Positions 34,636 to 44,029 of a stretch of DNA of 64,000 nucleotides are shown one piece after another (position 1 is the stretch's first letter; every line of letters begins with the position of its first letter). The position numbers were made by a program, and so were the translations under genes. The DNA is from Nitrosopumilales archaeon (lineage in GTDB: Archaea > Thermoproteota > Nitrososphaeria > Nitrososphaerales > Nitrosopumilaceae). The stretch lies in NCBI GenBank assembly GCA_900299125.1, contig OMIR01000068.1, forward strand, positions 32,305 to 96,304. The letters run 5' to 3'. The notes under the pieces are model-generated. The model ran no database searches. It saw only the letters and a list, made by a program, of their open reading frames with translations, and had not been told where the DNA came from.

Positions 34636-35730
34636 ATGCAAAAACTAAACAATCTTCTTCGCGGAACAACTTTCTTCCAGCATGCGGGTGTTTCAATTGT
34701 ATATGTTTTCATGCCAATTTTGGCACAGTCACTTACTAGTAACATATTAGAAGTTGGATTAACAATAGCATCCTTCTTTTTAGCACAAATTTTGTCTAGT
34801 CTCTATTTTGGTAGATTATCAGATAAAAAAGGAGTCAGATTGATTTTCATTCGGATAGGTCTTCTTAGTTGTGCTATAATGTTCGGTCTGCACTATATTG
34901 CAGACAACTCGTTTTATCTTGTTCTGGTTAGATTGGGTGCAGGTGTTGCCAGCGGTATGATCGTACCGACAATTCTAGCATACACATACGAGAGCGGTAA
35001 AGATAAATCCAAGATCGCTTCTGTAATTTCTTTTCATGCATTAGGATGGCTTGTAGGAATTGTTGCAGCGGGAATTGCAAATAATGAAAAGATGATTTTT
35101 CTTGTCAGTTCAGGGTTATTTTTGACAGGGTTGGCATTATCGGCAAAAATGCCCAACTATACCATAACGCAAGAGGTCAGGATAGAGTCCACAAAAAAGA
35201 TAATCATACGAAACAAGTATTTTTTTCTATCATTGTTATTGCGGCATATAGGTGCCACTTCCGTATGGACGATATTACCACTTGTATTGACCGAGGTTTT
35301 TGGCGCTAAATTATACGAAGTTTCAATTGTCTATGTAGCAAATACTGGCACATCATTTGTCTTGATGAATCTCATGGGAAATAGAATCAATATAAAAAAC
35401 ATTACAAATTTCAAAATAGGAATTGGTCTGAGTGTTCTAGTATTTGCTGGAATGGCAGTAATGAATTCGTGGTGGATGGCAATTCCATGCATGGCTTTAG
35501 TGGGCATTACTTGGGCATTTTTGTACATAGGAGGAACCATACACCTAATGGAAAATAATCCCAAGTCAACATCTACCGGGATTTTTAACTCCACTGTTTC
35601 TGTTGCAAATGTTATCGGTCCAGTTATTGCGGGTGTTATTGGATTTTGGTATAACGAAATGGGAGTAATGTATTTTGCAGTGGGAATTTGCATGTTAGCA
35701 TTTTTGGTATCATTAAAGATTAAGAAGTGA
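34636..35730 (+). CDS. MFS transporter
   Basis: 364 residues with about 11-12 hydrophobic segments and the MFS loop motif between segments 2 and 3 (YFGRLSDKKGVRL). The second half repeats the fold (GIFNSTVSVANVIGPVIAGV). It resembles drug or sugar efflux members but the substrate cannot be read. ATG at 34636, 47 bases after metH; it ends eight bases from the convergent ABC permease gene. Confidence 0.82.
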   Translation: MQKLNNLLRGTTFFQHAGVSIVYVFMPILAQSLTSNILEVGLTIASFFLAQILSSLYFGRLSDKKGVRLIFIRIGLLSCAIMFGLHYIADNSFYLVLVRLGAGVASGMIVPTILAYTYESGKDKSKIASVISFHALGWLVGIVAAGIANNEKMIFLVSSGLFLTGLALSAKMPNYTITQEVRIESTKKIIIRNKYFFLSLLLRHIGATSVWTILPLVLTEVFGAKLYEVSIVYVANTGTSFVLMNLMGNRINIKNITNFKIGIGLSVLVFAGMAVMNSWWMAIPCMALVGITWAFLYIGGTIHLMENNPKSTSTGIFNSTVSVANVIGPVIAGVIGFWYNEMGVMYFAVGICMLAFLVSLKIKK

Positions 35731-35738
35731 GTTTAACT

Positions 35739-36497
35739 TTAACGTAAACCCCATCTTGCCATGACTTTATCTTCTAATCTTTTGAATATCAGACCATCAA
35801 TTACAATTCCAATTATCATAATCACGAGCATCATTGCTAAAACTTGAGAGACGTCAGATAGTTGCCTTCCAACATTTAATAAAAATCCAAGACCTAAAAA
35901 TGAGAACAACAGTTCAGCACCAACCACACCTCGCCACCCAAATGCCCATCCTTGTTTGAATCCAGTAATCAAATATGGAAATGCAGCTGGGATTAGAACT
36001 TTGGTAATTAGTTGTTCTCCTTTCGCACCCATGTTTAATGCAGCGGCAATATAATCAGGATTAATGCTCTTGACTCCAGTATACGTGTTAATTGTAACTG
36101 CAAAAAGCGCACCTGCCACAGTTACAAAGATTATTCCAGCATCTGTAAGTCCAAACCAGATAATAGCAAGCGGTGCCCATGCCACAGACGGTATTGACTG
36201 CAAGCCCAAAACAATAGAACCAATTGTCTCATTAACTGTTTGAACTCTAGCCATGAGGATTCCTAGAGATATGCCTCCGGCTACAGCTATTGCAAAGCCA
36301 GCAGCCAGTCTCCAAAGACTAGTTCCAATTCCTATCCAGAGGGTTCCATCTTCAGCTCCATACCAAAGTGTTTGTGCTACACTAAAAGGCGATGGGAAAA
36401 CATTTTGTGGCCATATGTTTGCCGCGTACACTAAATGCCAAACTAACACAATTCCTACGTAGAAAGCAAATTTTTTTCCTAAAGAGCCTAGCTTCAA
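35739..36497 (-). CDS. ABC transporter permease (SsuC/TauC/NrtB family)
   Basis: 252 residues, about six membrane segments, with the EAA-type cytoplasmic loop ALNMGAKGEQLITKVLIPAA. It belongs to the permease family for nitrate, sulfonate, taurine or bicarbonate-type anions and related small solutes. The start is TTG, which overlaps the stop of the ATPase gene by four bases. Confidence 0.9.
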   Translation of the reverse strand: MKLGSLGKKFAFYVGIVLVWHLVYAANIWPQNVFPSPFSVAQTLWYGAEDGTLWIGIGTSLWRLAAGFAIAVAGGISLGILMARVQTVNETIGSIVLGLQSIPSVAWAPLAIIWFGLTDAGIIFVTVAGALFAVTINTYTGVKSINPDYIAAALNMGAKGEQLITKVLIPAAFPYLITGFKQGWAFGWRGVVGAELLFSFLGLGFLLNVGRQLSDVSQVLAMMLVIMIIGIVIDGLIFKRLEDKVMARWGLR

Positions 36498-37264
36498 TTA
36501 GAATCACCTATCCCTTTAACTTCCGGTCTTAACAAAGCAGAGATCTCTTTCTGATAAGAAATCAAAGACTCATCATCAACCAATCTAGGTCTCTTGTAAT
36601 CAATGGGTATGATTTTCTTAATGGTTGACGGTCTGTGAGTAAACACGACCACCTTGTTTCCAAGTATGGTAGACTCGGATATGCTATGAGTTACAAAAAT
36701 GATGGTTTTTTTTGTTTTTTGCCAAATCATTTGCATTTCTACTAACAACAAATCTCTAGTCTGTGCGTCTAATGCCGCAAACGGTTCATCCATTAACAAG
36801 ATTTCAGGGTCCATGACGAGGGCTCTAGCTATTGCAACTCTTTGTCGCATTCCAGTAGATAATTGATAAGTATAGGAATTTGCAAATTTAGATAATTGCA
36901 TCATGTCAAGATATCGATCAGAGATTTCACGTCTCTCAGATTCTGGTATTCCCGCTATTTTTAGTCCAAACTCAACATTATCACGAACCTTGAGCCAGGG
37001 AAAAAGTGCACCTTCTTGAAAAACCATGATTCTATCAGGTCCAGTTTTTGTAATTGGTCTGTTATCTAGCAAGATTTGTCCTTCATCAGGCTTTTGAAGT
37101 CCAGCGGCGATTCTCAAAAATGTCGACTTGCCACATCCCGATGGACCGACAAGACATACAAAGTCACCGTCTTCTACTGTAAAGCTAATTCCGCCTATGG
37201 CCTTTAGTGGCTTGCCATCATGTTCAAAATACTTGACGATATTTTGTGCCTCTAATTTTGCCAT
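36494..37264 (-). CDS. ABC transporter ATPase (SsuB/TauB/NrtD family)
   Basis: 256 residues with Walker A GPSGCGKST, Q-loop VFQEGALFPWL, signature LSTGMRQRVAIARAL and Walker B ILLMDEPFAALD. The H-loop is FVTHSISE. Energises the permease next to it. ATG start; its 5' end overlaps the binding-protein gene by 13 bases, so the three genes are one operon in the order binding protein, ATPase, permease. Confidence 0.93.
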   Translation of the reverse strand: MAKLEAQNIVKYFEHDGKPLKAIGGISFTVEDGDFVCLVGPSGCGKSTFLRIAAGLQKPDEGQILLDNRPITKTGPDRIMVFQEGALFPWLKVRDNVEFGLKIAGIPESERREISDRYLDMMQLSKFANSYTYQLSTGMRQRVAIARALVMDPEILLMDEPFAALDAQTRDLLLVEMQMIWQKTKKTIIFVTHSISESTILGNKVVVFTHRPSTIKKIIPIDYKRPRLVDDESLISYQKEISALLRPEVKGIGDSN

Positions 37265-38265
37265 GATTTTATCTCCAAAGCATTAGCATAAATGTCATCC
37301 AGATTATACCCATTTCTTCCCAAATATCCAAGCGAGTATGCACGCTGTGCAAAAATCTTAATTGATTCAACATCGATAGCCGAGTCATAAACAATATTAG
37401 AAAATGACTCGTGGACTAGATTTTTATCAAGATTTTTACCAGTATGTTCTTTGAAAAATTTTATGTAAGTAGATTCGGTTTTGTCTGGATTTTGATTTAT
37501 CCAATCGATTGCCTTATTGTGAGCAGTGAGCCATTTTTGAACTACTTCAGGGTGTTCAGATATGTAGCTAGTTCTTCCAATCAGTAAAACCGATGGGAAT
37601 CGTTTTGCAGGCCAGAGTTCTTGCTCCTGAAATAATCTTTTTCCTTTAAGATTTAGCACGAGCATTGTAGCAGTGGGCTCTGGAACCCATGCAGCGTCAA
37701 TTTCACCTTTGGCAAATAGAGTATTGATTTCAGCATTCGCGAGGTTGTAAATTATTACATTCCCACCTTTCTCTGCGGGTTTTAATCCATTTTTTGCAAG
37801 ATAGTTACGTAATGAAACATCTTGTGTATTTCCGATTAAAGGGGCGGCAATTTTCTTTCCCGCCAGATCACCAGGTCCGGATATATCAGAGTCATTTCTG
37901 ACTACAAAACTGGCACCGTTATATGCAGCTCCTGATAGCAATTTTAACCCATTAACATCAGACTTGACATAACCATTAACGAATGGTGCAGGACCAACAT
38001 AAGCTAGATCTGCAGAATTTGCAAATAATGCTTCAACTGCCTCAGGTCCACTATCAACAATTCGGGTATTGATTTTTGTATCACCTAGCTCTTCGGTAAA
38101 GTAACCATTTTCAATACCAACTATCGGTACAGCATGAGAAATATTGGCAAAATAGACTACTCTTACTTGATTTTGTTCAGATTCATGAGGGAAAAACATG
38201 CTAAATCCGATTGAAATGACAATTATTGTTAAAACTATCACACCAGATAAGGGTAAAATTTTCAT
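37252..38265 (-). CDS. ABC transporter substrate-binding protein (SsuA/NrtA-like)
   Basis: 337 residues: an N-terminal membrane anchor (residues 5-26, no lipobox Cys), then a periplasmic-binding-protein type 2 fold (VVYFANISHAVPIVGIENGY, ADLAYVGPAPFVNGYVKS, GNTQDVSLRNYL). Relatives bind alkanesulfonates, taurine, nitrate or thiamine precursors. The ligand cannot be settled by reading. In an ammonia oxidiser an organosulfur or organic nitrogen source is plausible. Confidence 0.88.
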   Translation of the reverse strand: MKILPLSGVIVLTIIVISIGFSMFFPHESEQNQVRVVYFANISHAVPIVGIENGYFTEELGDTKINTRIVDSGPEAVEALFANSADLAYVGPAPFVNGYVKSDVNGLKLLSGAAYNGASFVVRNDSDISGPGDLAGKKIAAPLIGNTQDVSLRNYLAKNGLKPAEKGGNVIIYNLANAEINTLFAKGEIDAAWVPEPTATMLVLNLKGKRLFQEQELWPAKRFPSVLLIGRTSYISEHPEVVQKWLTAHNKAIDWINQNPDKTESTYIKFFKEHTGKNLDKNLVHESFSNIVYDSAIDVESIKIFAQRAYSLGYLGRNGYNLDDIYANALEIKSWQN

Positions 38266-38314
38266 AAAACAGCGTTATGAAACTTCGGTTAAATAGTGAT
38301 CGGATTTTAGCTCC

Positions 38315-38324
38315 AGCTATAGCT
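38315..38324. promoter_or_regulatory. Palindrome in the gap upstream of argG
   Basis: AGCTATAGCT is a perfect 10-base palindrome about 107 bases before the argG ATG, flanked by two similar copies of TTTTAGCTCC/TTTTGGCTCC. Possible operator for argG or for the divergent ABC operon; weak. Confidence 0.25.
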
Positions 38325-38430
38325 AATTTTTTGGCTCCAAGTATTTCCAAAAATTTCAAAAAAAATTGACCAGAAAAAAATTTGGATCAGCAAAAAGGAT
38401 AAATGCAAATCATTTAACGAAAAAGCTCTA

Positions 38431-39618
38431 ATGAAACAAAAGGCAGTACTTGCTTTTTCAGGCGGATTGGATACATCAGTAGTAATCAAATATTTACAAG
38501 AGAAGCATCGCATGGATGTAATTACCGTCACAGTAGATGTCGGAGAAGGAAGTGACCAGAAAAAAATTGCTGCGAAAGCAAAAAGTTTGGGAGTCTTAAG
38601 ACATTATAACATAGACGCAAAAAGAGAATTTGTTTCAGATTTTATTCATCCCTCAATAAAGGCTAACGCATTATATCAAAAAAAATATTGTTTAGCTACG
38701 TCTCTTGCAAGACCTTTGATAGCTCAAAAAGTCCTAGAGATAGCAAAAAAAGAAAAAGTAGATGCTTTGGCACATGGGTGCACAGGCAAAGGTAACGATC
38801 AGGTCAGGTTTGACGTGACATTTGGTTCAGGTTCTAATTTACCCATAATTGCACCTATCAGGGATCTGAATTTGGATAGAGTCACCGAATTAGAATTTGC
38901 TAACAAACATGGCATTCCTATCGACTCTGTTTCAAAGAAATTTTCAATTGATCAGAATTTGTGGGGCAGGGCCATAGAGGGTGGAAATCTCGAAGATCCG
39001 TTTTCAGAGCCACCTGATGATGCATTCATCTGGGTAAAAACAAAAAATCTTCCAGACAAACCAAAATATCTAGAAATTGAATTTGAATATGGAGTTCCAG
39101 TAGCAGTAGATAAAAAGAGATTATCACCGATGAAGATTATTGAGTACATCAACCAAGTAGCCGGTTCTTGTGGTGTTGGAATAGTAGATCATATTGAGGA
39201 CAGAGTAGTAGGAATCAAGTCTCGTGAAGTATATGAAACTCCTGCAGCATTGTGTCTGATTGAGGCTCATTCCGATTTAGAAAAAATGGTACACACAAAA
39301 CACGAAAATAAATTCAAAACATTAGTAGATCAAGAATGGACATGGCTTGCATATTCAGGATTATGGCAAGACCCATTGAAAAGAGACCTGGATAAGTTCA
39401 TTGATCAGTCTCAAAAGGTGGTTTCAGGAACTGTTAAGATTAAACTATACAAAGGAAGCTTCCGAGTGGTTGGAAGAACATCCAAGTACTCTTTGTATAG
39501 CCACAACATTGCAACCTATGGTAAGGGTTCTGCCTTTGATCAAAGAAAGGCTACAGGATTCGTTGAACTTTGGGGTTTGCAAACAACAGAAGCTAATAAA
39601 TTATCAAACAAGAGGTGA
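38431..39618 (+). CDS. argG: Argininosuccinate synthase
   Basis: Joins citrulline and aspartate with ATP in arginine synthesis. PP-loop AFSGGLDTS at residues 8-16, then VDVGEG, GCTGKGNDQVRF and the C-terminal SPFSLY-type YKGSFRVVGR part. 395 residues, normal. The next gene (lysW) begins at the argG stop. Argininosuccinate lyase is not in the window. Its direct link to a lysW-lysX pair is the main reason to see that pair as the arginine branch. Confidence 0.96.
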   Translation: MKQKAVLAFSGGLDTSVVIKYLQEKHRMDVITVTVDVGEGSDQKKIAAKAKSLGVLRHYNIDAKREFVSDFIHPSIKANALYQKKYCLATSLARPLIAQKVLEIAKKEKVDALAHGCTGKGNDQVRFDVTFGSGSNLPIIAPIRDLNLDRVTELEFANKHGIPIDSVSKKFSIDQNLWGRAIEGGNLEDPFSEPPDDAFIWVKTKNLPDKPKYLEIEFEYGVPVAVDKKRLSPMKIIEYINQVAGSCGVGIVDHIEDRVVGIKSREVYETPAALCLIEAHSDLEKMVHTKHENKFKTLVDQEWTWLAYSGLWQDPLKRDLDKFIDQSQKVVSGTVKIKLYKGSFRVVGRTSKYSLYSHNIATYGKGSAFDQRKATGFVELWGLQTTEANKLSNKR

Positions 39619-39629
39619 GAAGGATCGTA

Positions 39630-39797
39630 ATGAATTGTTTAGAATGTGACGCAGGAATCAATATCCCAGACGACGCAGCAGTTGGTGAAATTGTCTCATG
39701 TCCAGAATGTGGTGCAGACTTTGAAATCGCAACTAAAAGTGGTTCAGCTGTAACACTAAAACCAGCAGAAAGCGTAGGCGAAGACTGGGGAGAATAA
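39630..39797 (+). CDS. lysW: LysW-type amino-group carrier protein, copy 1
   Basis: 55-residue acidic carrier. Two CxxC zinc pairs (CLEC and CPEC) form a small zinc ribbon; the C-terminal EDWGE ends in the Glu whose gamma-carboxyl carries glutamate or aminoadipate during arginine/lysine synthesis. I choose ATG 39630 (MNCLECD), which matches copy 2 in length; a GTG at 39615 is in frame. AGGTGAG at 39613-39619 may serve as ribosome site. lysX copy 1 starts on the base after the stop. Confidence 0.93.
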   Translation: MNCLECDAGINIPDDAAVGEIVSCPECGADFEIATKSGSAVTLKPAESVGEDWGE

Positions 39798-40655
39798 TTG
39801 TCCAGAGTCTGCATCGTCTTTGATAGAATAAGATTGGAAGAGAAGATGCTCCAAGAGGCATCTACAAATCTTGGACATGATACAATCATGCTTGATGCAA
39901 AAATCACACAGTTGAGCACAGAAAGTAAGAAAGATGATTCAGACTTGGGCGAGGTGGTACTAGAAAGATGTGTAAGTTATTTTCGTGGCTTGCACTTTAC
40001 ATCATGTTTGGAATTTCTAAATGTGCCAGTTATCAATTCCCATAAGGTTGCAGATAATTGTGGTAACAAAATGATCACTTCGCTATTACTCAAAAAGGCC
40101 TGTGTGCCAACACCTAAGACTTATTTTGCATTTTCATCCGAGGAGGCAATGAACCTAATCAATAAAGTTGGATATCCGATTGTCATCAAACCAGTAATTG
40201 GAAGTTGGGGTAGGGGGGTGATGCCATTGAGGGATAAGGATACTACAGAAGCAATAATAGAAATGCGCGATATCGAGGATGGTTCTCATGATAGAATTTA
40301 CTACTTGCAGGAAATGATAGACAGACCACCACGTGATATTCGTGCAATTACAGTCGGTGATCAAGTAGTTGCGGCAATGTATAGAAAATCACAGGGAGAT
40401 TTCAAGACAAACATTGCGTTAGGAGGAGACCCAGAGTTATGCGAGATTACAAAGGAAGTTGAGGACATTTGTCTTAAAGCATCAAAGGCAGTAGGTGGCG
40501 GAATATTAGGAATTGATTTAATGGAAGATAAAAACCGCGGTCTTATTTGTCATGAAGTCAACAACACTGTCGAATTCAAAGGATTAGCTAGAGTTGCAAA
40601 GAAAAATATTCCTCAAGAAATGATTAAGTACGCAGTTTCTCAAATCAGAAAATAG
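39798..40655 (+). CDS. argX: LysX/ArgX-type LysW ligase, copy 1 (probably ArgX)
   Basis: ATP-grasp ligase of the RimK family (285 residues) that links the alpha-amino group of glutamate or aminoadipate to LysW. Marks: ERCVSYFRGLHFTS, PIVIKPVIGSWGRGV (ATP-grasp Lys), RDIRAITVGDQVVAAMYR and the metal site HEVNNTVEFK. It differs from copy 2 throughout (about half identical by eye). Copy 1 is with argG and copy 2 with homocitrate synthase, so I infer glutamate (arginine) for this one. The TTG start directly follows the lysW stop. Confidence 0.82.
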   Translation: MSRVCIVFDRIRLEEKMLQEASTNLGHDTIMLDAKITQLSTESKKDDSDLGEVVLERCVSYFRGLHFTSCLEFLNVPVINSHKVADNCGNKMITSLLLKKACVPTPKTYFAFSSEEAMNLINKVGYPIVIKPVIGSWGRGVMPLRDKDTTEAIIEMRDIEDGSHDRIYYLQEMIDRPPRDIRAITVGDQVVAAMYRKSQGDFKTNIALGGDPELCEITKEVEDICLKASKAVGGGILGIDLMEDKNRGLICHEVNNTVEFKGLARVAKKNIPQEMIKYAVSQIRK

Positions 40656-40656
40656 A

Positions 40657-40908
40657 TCAACCTGATTTTGAAGCATATTTTCGTCTATACTTTAGATATC
40701 TATAATGTTCTTTTTGGTATTGCAGATAGTCACTGTGGTTTTTTTGGCGACTTTTGGTGATTCTATCAATTACAGATTTTTTATTTTTTGTGTACCACTT
40801 TCGATAAGAAACTTTTAGTTTTGCCTTAAACACTGGATCTTTCTTGTAACGATTTCGATTATAATCTGCCTTACGTTTTTTTAGTAATTCGCGATCAGAT
40901 TTTGTCAA
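40657..40908 (-). CDS. Small, highly basic hypothetical protein
   Basis: 83 residues, about 28 Lys/Arg and many Tyr. It has repeated segments of the kind YRKWYTKNKK and YLKYRRKYA, typical of helical nucleic-acid-binding proteins of unknown role. No known domain is recognised. It sits alone on the minus strand inside the lysine/arginine cluster, one base from the end of the copy-1 ligase gene and divergent to lysY. An ATG start with a plausible AT-rich promoter upstream makes a real gene likely. Confidence 0.55.
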   Translation of the reverse strand: MTKSDRELLKKRKADYNRNRYKKDPVFKAKLKVSYRKWYTKNKKSVIDRITKSRQKNHSDYLQYQKEHYRYLKYRRKYASKSG

Positions 40909-40988
40909 TTTACTAGAACTATATGAAATTGAATAAATTTTTTTCTAGCTCAGAATACAATAAATTATACCACATTGTGTCTAGGAAC

Positions 40989-42044
40989 ATGTTACGTGTA
41001 GGTGTTGTTGGAGCATCAGGATATGTGGGAGGAGAAATGTTACGACTACTGGTGACGCATCCAAAAGTTGAGATCACCCAAGTTACATCGCGTCAGTACG
41101 TTGGCGAATATTTGCACCGAGTACAACCTGCACTAAAAGGATTTACCGAAATGACATTCTCAGAACTAGATTACGATAGAATGTCAGACAAATGTGACCT
41201 AGTATTTACAGCAGTTCCTCACGGAACAGCAACTGAAATTGTTAAGGCACTTTACGATAGAGGACTCAAAGTGGTGGATCTATCTGCTGATTATCGTTTA
41301 CATAACAAAGAAGCATATGTCAAATGGTATGGGTGGGAACATCCACATCCAGAATATTTAGCAAAATCAGTATTCGGAGTTCCAGAATTACATAGAGAAA
41401 AAATCAAAAACGCTCAGCTTGTCTCGTGCCCAGGATGTATGGCTGTGACATCCATGCTTGCAATCGCACCACTTGTAAAAAATAATATGATCGATACAGA
41501 GCACATAATTGTTGATTCCAAGATTGGCTCATCAGGTGCTGGTGCTGGAAGTGTTGCAGGAACACACCATGCTATGCGTTCGGGTGTAATTAGGCCTTAC
41601 AAACCAGCAAAACATCGACATACAGGAGAGATAGAGCAAGAACTATCCGAAATAGCTGGAAAACCAATCAAGGTATCCATGAGCCCACATGCGGTTGACA
41701 TTGTTCGCGGGATATTATGTACCAATCATACATTCCTTACAAAGGAAACAGATGAGCTGAGTTTATGGAAAATGTACCGAGAAATGTACAAAGATGAAAG
41801 ATTTATTCGATTGATACGAGATAAAAAGGGCCTATACAAATTCCCAGATCCAAAGTTTGTTGTCGGTTCCAACTTCTGCGATATTGGATTTGATATTGAT
41901 GAAGATAATCACAGACTTGTTGCATTATCAGCCTCAGACAATCTAATGAAGGGTGCAGCAGGCTCGGCTATTCAGAATATGAACATAATGGCCGGATTTG
42001 ATGAAATGGATGGGCTAAAGTATTCTCCCTTAACTCCAGTTTAA
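40989..42044 (+). CDS. lysY: N-acetyl-gamma-glutamyl-phosphate/LysW-aminoadipyl-phosphate reductase
   Basis: NADPH-dependent reductase of the carrier-bound phosphate to the semialdehyde, common to the lysine and arginine routes. NADP motif GASGYVGGE, catalytic Cys in SCPGCMAVTS and the family stretch KIGSSGAGAGS are present. I choose ATG 40989 (MLRVGVVGASG): the reading frame is open from 40923, but a TATA-like box (AAATTATACC, 40960-40969) sits 25 bases before 40989 and the extra N-terminus is not in the fold. 351 residues, normal. Confidence 0.92.
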   Translation: MLRVGVVGASGYVGGEMLRLLVTHPKVEITQVTSRQYVGEYLHRVQPALKGFTEMTFSELDYDRMSDKCDLVFTAVPHGTATEIVKALYDRGLKVVDLSADYRLHNKEAYVKWYGWEHPHPEYLAKSVFGVPELHREKIKNAQLVSCPGCMAVTSMLAIAPLVKNNMIDTEHIIVDSKIGSSGAGAGSVAGTHHAMRSGVIRPYKPAKHRHTGEIEQELSEIAGKPIKVSMSPHAVDIVRGILCTNHTFLTKETDELSLWKMYREMYKDERFIRLIRDKKGLYKFPDPKFVVGSNFCDIGFDIDEDNHRLVALSASDNLMKGAAGSAIQNMNIMAGFDEMDGLKYSPLTPV

Positions 42045-42047
42045 GAA

Positions 42048-42848
42048 ATGATAACAATCAAAATCGGCGGAAGTGTTGTAGAGAACCTTCATCCATCCAC
42101 AATTTCAGACATTAAAAAAGTTGCAGATCAGGAAGGTGTCATACTCGTACATGGGGGTGGGAAGGAAGTAACTAAAACTTGTGAATTACTAGGAAAGGAA
42201 CCAAAGTTTGTTGTTTCCCCTGGAGGAATTAAATCAAGATACACAGACAAAGAAACAGCAGAGATTTTCACAATGGTTATGTCAGGAAAAATCAATAAGG
42301 CGATCGTACAAATGCTTCAAAAACACGGAATTAACGCAATTGGATTATCAGGAATAGATGGACAGATTTTTGTTGCAGAACGAAAGGAAAAGTTAGTCAT
42401 TGTAAATGATAAAGGAAGAAAACAGATTATTGATGGCGGATATACTGGAAAAGTTACCAAGGTGAATTCAGACCTGCTAAAATTACTCTTAGATAAAGGC
42501 TATACACCGGTAATTTCTCCAATAGCAGTAAGTAAGGAATTTGACATGTTAAACATAGATGGAGATCGTGCGGCAGCAAATGTTGCAGGTGCAATAAACA
42601 GTGACAAGATTCTCTTTATAACAAATGTCGATGGTTTACTAATGAATGATAAATTAGTAGAAAAGATGACAAATGCCGAAGCCAAAGAAATTAGACCAAA
42701 GGTCGGTTTCGGCATGGAAAAGAAAATCCTTGCGGCAACTGAAGCACTAGATATGGGTGTTACGGAGGCCCTAATTGGCAACGGTCAGCGTGAAAACCCA
42801 ATTTCTTCTGCAATAGCACATACAAAATGTACGGTGATAACAAAATGA
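42048..42848 (+). CDS. lysZ: LysW-aminoadipate/LysW-glutamate kinase
   Basis: Amino-acid kinase family (ArgB/LysZ), 266 residues; phosphorylates the delta/gamma-carboxylate of the carrier-bound amino acid. Glycine-rich loops KIGGSVVEN and VHGGGKEVT and the nucleotide region NIDGDRAAANVAGAI are visible. The ATG follows lysY after three bases. A single kinase must serve both branches here. Confidence 0.92.
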   Translation: MITIKIGGSVVENLHPSTISDIKKVADQEGVILVHGGGKEVTKTCELLGKEPKFVVSPGGIKSRYTDKETAEIFTMVMSGKINKAIVQMLQKHGINAIGLSGIDGQIFVAERKEKLVIVNDKGRKQIIDGGYTGKVTKVNSDLLKLLLDKGYTPVISPIAVSKEFDMLNIDGDRAAANVAGAINSDKILFITNVDGLLMNDKLVEKMTNAEAKEIRPKVGFGMEKKILAATEALDMGVTEALIGNGQRENPISSAIAHTKCTVITK

Positions 42849-44029
42849 CCGAGGATGATTATTTAGGTAATATGTACCAGCGCTTCCCAGTTACAATAGA
42901 GCGTGGAGAAGGTGCGAAACTTTACGACATTAACGGTCGGGAATACATTGACTGTATGGGTGGATATGGTGTGGCTCTTGTCGGCCATAGAAATCCTCGA
43001 GTAGTAGCAGCTCTCAAAAATCAACTAGACAAAATCATTACTGTTCACACATCCCTATACAACAAAACACGTGAGGAGTTTTTAGACAATTTAATGAGGG
43101 TTGCCCCAAAAGGATTAACTCAGGTTCACTTGGGTAACAGTGGCACCGAAGCTGTAGAAGCCGCAATCAAATTTGCAAGAAAATTCACCGGAAAAACAGG
43201 CATGGTGGCAATGAACGGTTCCTATCATGGAAAATCTCTAGGTTCACTCTCTGTAACATTTAATCCCAAATACAGAAAATCATTCATGCCATTAGTTGAC
43301 AAAGTCACATTCTCACCATTTGGCGATATTGAAACACTACGGACTAAAATCGAAGAAGATACCGCATTCGTAATAATGGAACCCATTCAAGGAGAAAGTG
43401 GAATTAACGTAGCACCAGATGGTTTTCTACAAGATGTTCGAAAATTATGCGATGAGCGAGATATTTTACTAATTTTTGATGAAATTCAGGCCGGCTTGGG
43501 CAGAACAGGCAAAATGTGGGCATCAGATCACTGGAATACCATTCCAGACATCATGTGCTTAGCTAAAGGAATCGCAGGTGGAGTTCCAATGAGTGCCACC
43601 TTGACAAGACCAGAAATACTTGCAGCGATGAGTAAGGGCGAGCACTCCTCCACATTTGGAGGTAATCCATTATCATGCGCGGCCGGAATTGCGACATTCC
43701 AAGCTTTAACACAAGACGGATTAGTAGACAATGCTGCCAAAGTAGGTAAGTTTCTCATGTCAGGGTTAGAAAAATTAAAACAAAGACACTCAATCATTAG
43801 GGATGTTAGAGGTAAAGGCATGATGATTGGCGTAGAAATGAAATTTGAAGTCAAGGACATATTGTTGGACGGTATTGAAGAGGGAGTGTTATTGCTCTAT
43901 TCTGGTAGAAACATACTCAGATTCCTACCACCTTTGGTAATGAATGAAAAAGAAGTTTCAAGAGTGTTAGAAGTACTAGATAAGTTATTTACTAAGGAAT
44001 CAGAGAGAAGAAAGAATGTACAAGGATAA
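42845..44029 (+). CDS. lysJ: LysW-aminoadipate semialdehyde/ornithine aminotransferase
   Basis: PLP-dependent class III aminotransferase; converts the carrier-bound semialdehyde to LysW-lysine or LysW-ornithine with glutamate. Cofactor site GNSGTEAVEAAIK, LIFDEIQAGLGRTG and the PLP lysine in CLAKGIAGGVPMSA. 394 residues from ATG 42845, which overlaps the lysZ stop as ATGA; an upstream in-frame ATG at 42827 is less likely. It overlaps the lrp gene start by 14 bases. Confidence 0.93.
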   Translation: MTEDDYLGNMYQRFPVTIERGEGAKLYDINGREYIDCMGGYGVALVGHRNPRVVAALKNQLDKIITVHTSLYNKTREEFLDNLMRVAPKGLTQVHLGNSGTEAVEAAIKFARKFTGKTGMVAMNGSYHGKSLGSLSVTFNPKYRKSFMPLVDKVTFSPFGDIETLRTKIEEDTAFVIMEPIQGESGINVAPDGFLQDVRKLCDERDILLIFDEIQAGLGRTGKMWASDHWNTIPDIMCLAKGIAGGVPMSATLTRPEILAAMSKGEHSSTFGGNPLSCAAGIATFQALTQDGLVDNAAKVGKFLMSGLEKLKQRHSIIRDVRGKGMMIGVEMKFEVKDILLDGIEEGVLLLYSGRNILRFLPPLVMNEKEVSRVLEVLDKLFTKESERRKNVQG

